Shown one piece after another: positions 8,401 to 8,792 of a stretch of DNA of 8,792 bases. The position numbers and the translations under genes were made by a program. Below the pieces are notes generated by a model, which saw only the letters and a list, made by a program, of their open reading frames with translations, had not been told where the DNA came from and ran no database searches. This DNA comes from Candidatus Krumholzibacteriia bacterium (lineage in GTDB: Bacteria; Krumholzibacteriota; Krumholzibacteriia; LZORAL124-64-63). The stretch's first letter is position 1; the number at the start of each line of letters is the position of its first letter. The stretch is from positions 1 to 8,792 of the forward strand of contig JADGEP010000148.1 of NCBI GenBank assembly GCA_016744275.1, written 5' to 3'.

Positions 8401-8792
8401 TCAGGGCCGGCAGATGCGGCAAGTGCCCGTGCGGCGGCCACAATATCCGCTCACCAGGCTCGGCGGTGGCCAGCCAGACTTCGTCAAAACCGGGCATGAC
8501 CGTGGGGTCGGCTTGATCAAGGCCGGCTGCGGGCCACGATTCTCCCGGCCTGAACCCGACCACGGGCAAGCGCACCCGTTCGTGATCACGCACCGGCAAT
8601 TCCGGCAACAGATGGGCCGTTTTTTGGGTCCAGACCTGCAGGGTCACCCGCCGATTGAGGGCCCGACCCGTGGCTGTGCCGTTGTCGGCGATCGGTTCGC
8701 GTGCGCCCATGCCGTACATGGACAATTGGGCTTCGCTCAACTGCAGTTCCTGCAGAATGTGCTGCCCCACGGCTTCGGCCCTGGCCAGGGAC
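5408..8792 (-). CDS. Large OmpA-domain outer-membrane beta-barrel protein (5' end outside window)
   Basis: Function unknown; 1127 C-terminal residues are visible and the frame is open past the window edge. Residues 1-55 are the end of an OmpA-type peptidoglycan-binding domain (SLARAEAVGQ, MYGMGAREPIADN, then GRALNRRVTLQVW with the conserved NRRV). After a linker come beta-sandwich segments: YLNGERAG, LGDNLVTVEIINPQG, and an invasin/Ig-like strand pair, VLVADGKTKPVIALRLTD...GYP, at about 220-245. From about 325 to the end it shows alternating amphipathic beta-strands with aromatic girdles, typical of a large outer-membrane barrel. An insert at about 440-565 has the pattern GDGTSGLYRLS, DYTLDELDGTLFF and NPIWIVANYE, familiar from large surface-apparatus barrels. 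The apparent last barrel strand, YLRFRVRLNQ, is followed by eight extra residues that run into the next gene. It probably anchors to the cell wall, and may hold or export the co-encoded DUF11 protein; this role is inferred from gene order only. Confidence 0.85.
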   Translation of the reverse strand, partial: SLARAEAVGQHILQELQLSEAQLSMYGMGAREPIADNGTATGRALNRRVTLQVWTQKTAHLLPELPVRDHERVRLPVVGFRPGESWPAAGLDQADPTVMPGFDEVWLATAEPGERILWPPHGHLPHLPALKLAVQHAAQDSLHLYLNGERAGRLNFAGRAVDGGGQQAVSTWTGLDLILGDNLVTVEIINPQGHLVRRLDRTVHYSGPPVFAEVVLDRSVLVADGKTKPVIALRLTDQAGYPARREIVGKFSVAKPHEAWREKGDTERESITELQEKLPTYTVGADGIALLQLAPTTASGEALLSLGLADNTEDIRVWLQPQSREWILAGVVEGTVGYNTVAGNLEALSAAEVSEDLYSDGRLAFFAKGSLKGSWLLTLAYDSQDPKDDPKSGLFGLVNPDAYYTVYGDAVVQKHDAASSDNLYIRLEREQFYALYGDFNAGLTITELARYSRAMTGFRSSRRGEQTGFDVFASQNRQNFRRDEIRGDGTSGLYRLSAGRIVAQSEKIILQTRERYRNEIIISERHLTRSVDYTLDELDGTLFFKEVIASQDEDFNPIWIVANYETDDGSTEEATAGGRGAWRPGGGDLEIGLTGIREGTQGGKGDVLAGLDTQWDLTRSLRLKAEYAGSDTRTSGRRDAWFGELTSRSGPVMGRLHYRNQEAGFGLGQQNAGEKGARKFGADLRWQQYEHWRADGVFFSQDNLVTGVGRHFGEVKMNHTSRNFTAGLGLRAANDQQADGRQLQSRQVTADASAKVLANKGRIRVSREQALVGQDDIDDFPTRTGLGLEYEVLRNQKIILAQEIADGGGPASHNTRLGIETVPWSGGRVTTSAERRSRESEKRVFGNLGMKQSLRLNRIWNLDVGLDHGQSTAATPDTSGAQASSDTDDFTAVSLGATYRAGTWLVDQRLEYRTSDNAEKWGLSGGVHVEPGRDLGVLASLRLLRTDYRQAGHHNLSDLSVGLSWRPSESPWTILQRLSYRTEDKSGDLLGLSNWRVVNNMNVLRMLGARDQISTLLGVRYNRDTIDGRRYSGFTDQLGLEWRHFIGSRWDVGLRGASRHGWQSGVIDYSAGISGGYKVLEDIWLSLGYNFTGFNDRDFSAADYTAQGPYLRFRVRLNQETTHEMLR
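5433..5436 (-). promoter_or_regulatory. Ribosome binding site of the DUF11 surface protein
   Basis: AGGA on the minus strand, within AGGAAA, 8 nt before the ATG at 5424 and wholly inside the upstream coding sequence. It decides the start in favour of the methionine that opens a signal peptide. Confidence 0.65.

Overview
The window is a compact, GC-rich stretch of chromosome from a Gram-negative bacterium. The outer-membrane beta-barrel protein, the lipoprotein-type peptidase and the Sec-exported surface protein show that it has an outer membrane. The M13 peptidase looks most like gammaproteobacterial enzymes to me, but I recall glutamine synthetases of this form from several phyla, so I do not fix the phylum. 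All four genes lie on the minus strand, so the biological reading order runs from high to low coordinates.

Layout in transcription order. (1) 8792-5408: a very large outer-membrane protein, cut at its 5' end by the window. It has the end of an OmpA-type peptidoglycan-binding domain, then beta-sandwich (invasin-like) material, then about 790 residues that look like a large beta-barrel. (2) 5424-3592: a secreted 610-residue protein with a type I signal peptide, a conserved N-terminal beta domain and two DUF11-type (conserved repeat) modules. Its start overlaps the end of the barrel gene by 17 nt, so the two are very probably translationally coupled and form one functional unit. (3) 3420-1375: a complete M13 (neprilysin/PepO-like) zinc metallopeptidase made as a lipoprotein, followed by a clear intrinsic terminator at 1323-1348. 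(4) 1182-1: a type I-like glutamine synthetase lacking only its C-terminal end. It has its own strong sigma-70-type promoter, an AT-rich UP-like element and several inverted repeats in the 192-bp gap upstream.

How they work together: genes 1 and 2 look like an outer-membrane anchor or export barrel and a surface-displayed partner of unknown function. This pair is the least characterised part of the window. The peptidase would act in the periplasm or on the inner face of the outer membrane, and it has a separate ribosome binding site and terminator. Glutamine synthetase is cytoplasmic nitrogen assimilation and is transcribed independently. No RNA genes, mobile elements, CRISPR arrays or long repeats were seen. 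The long plus-strand open frames (up to 570 codons) are antisense shadows of these genes.
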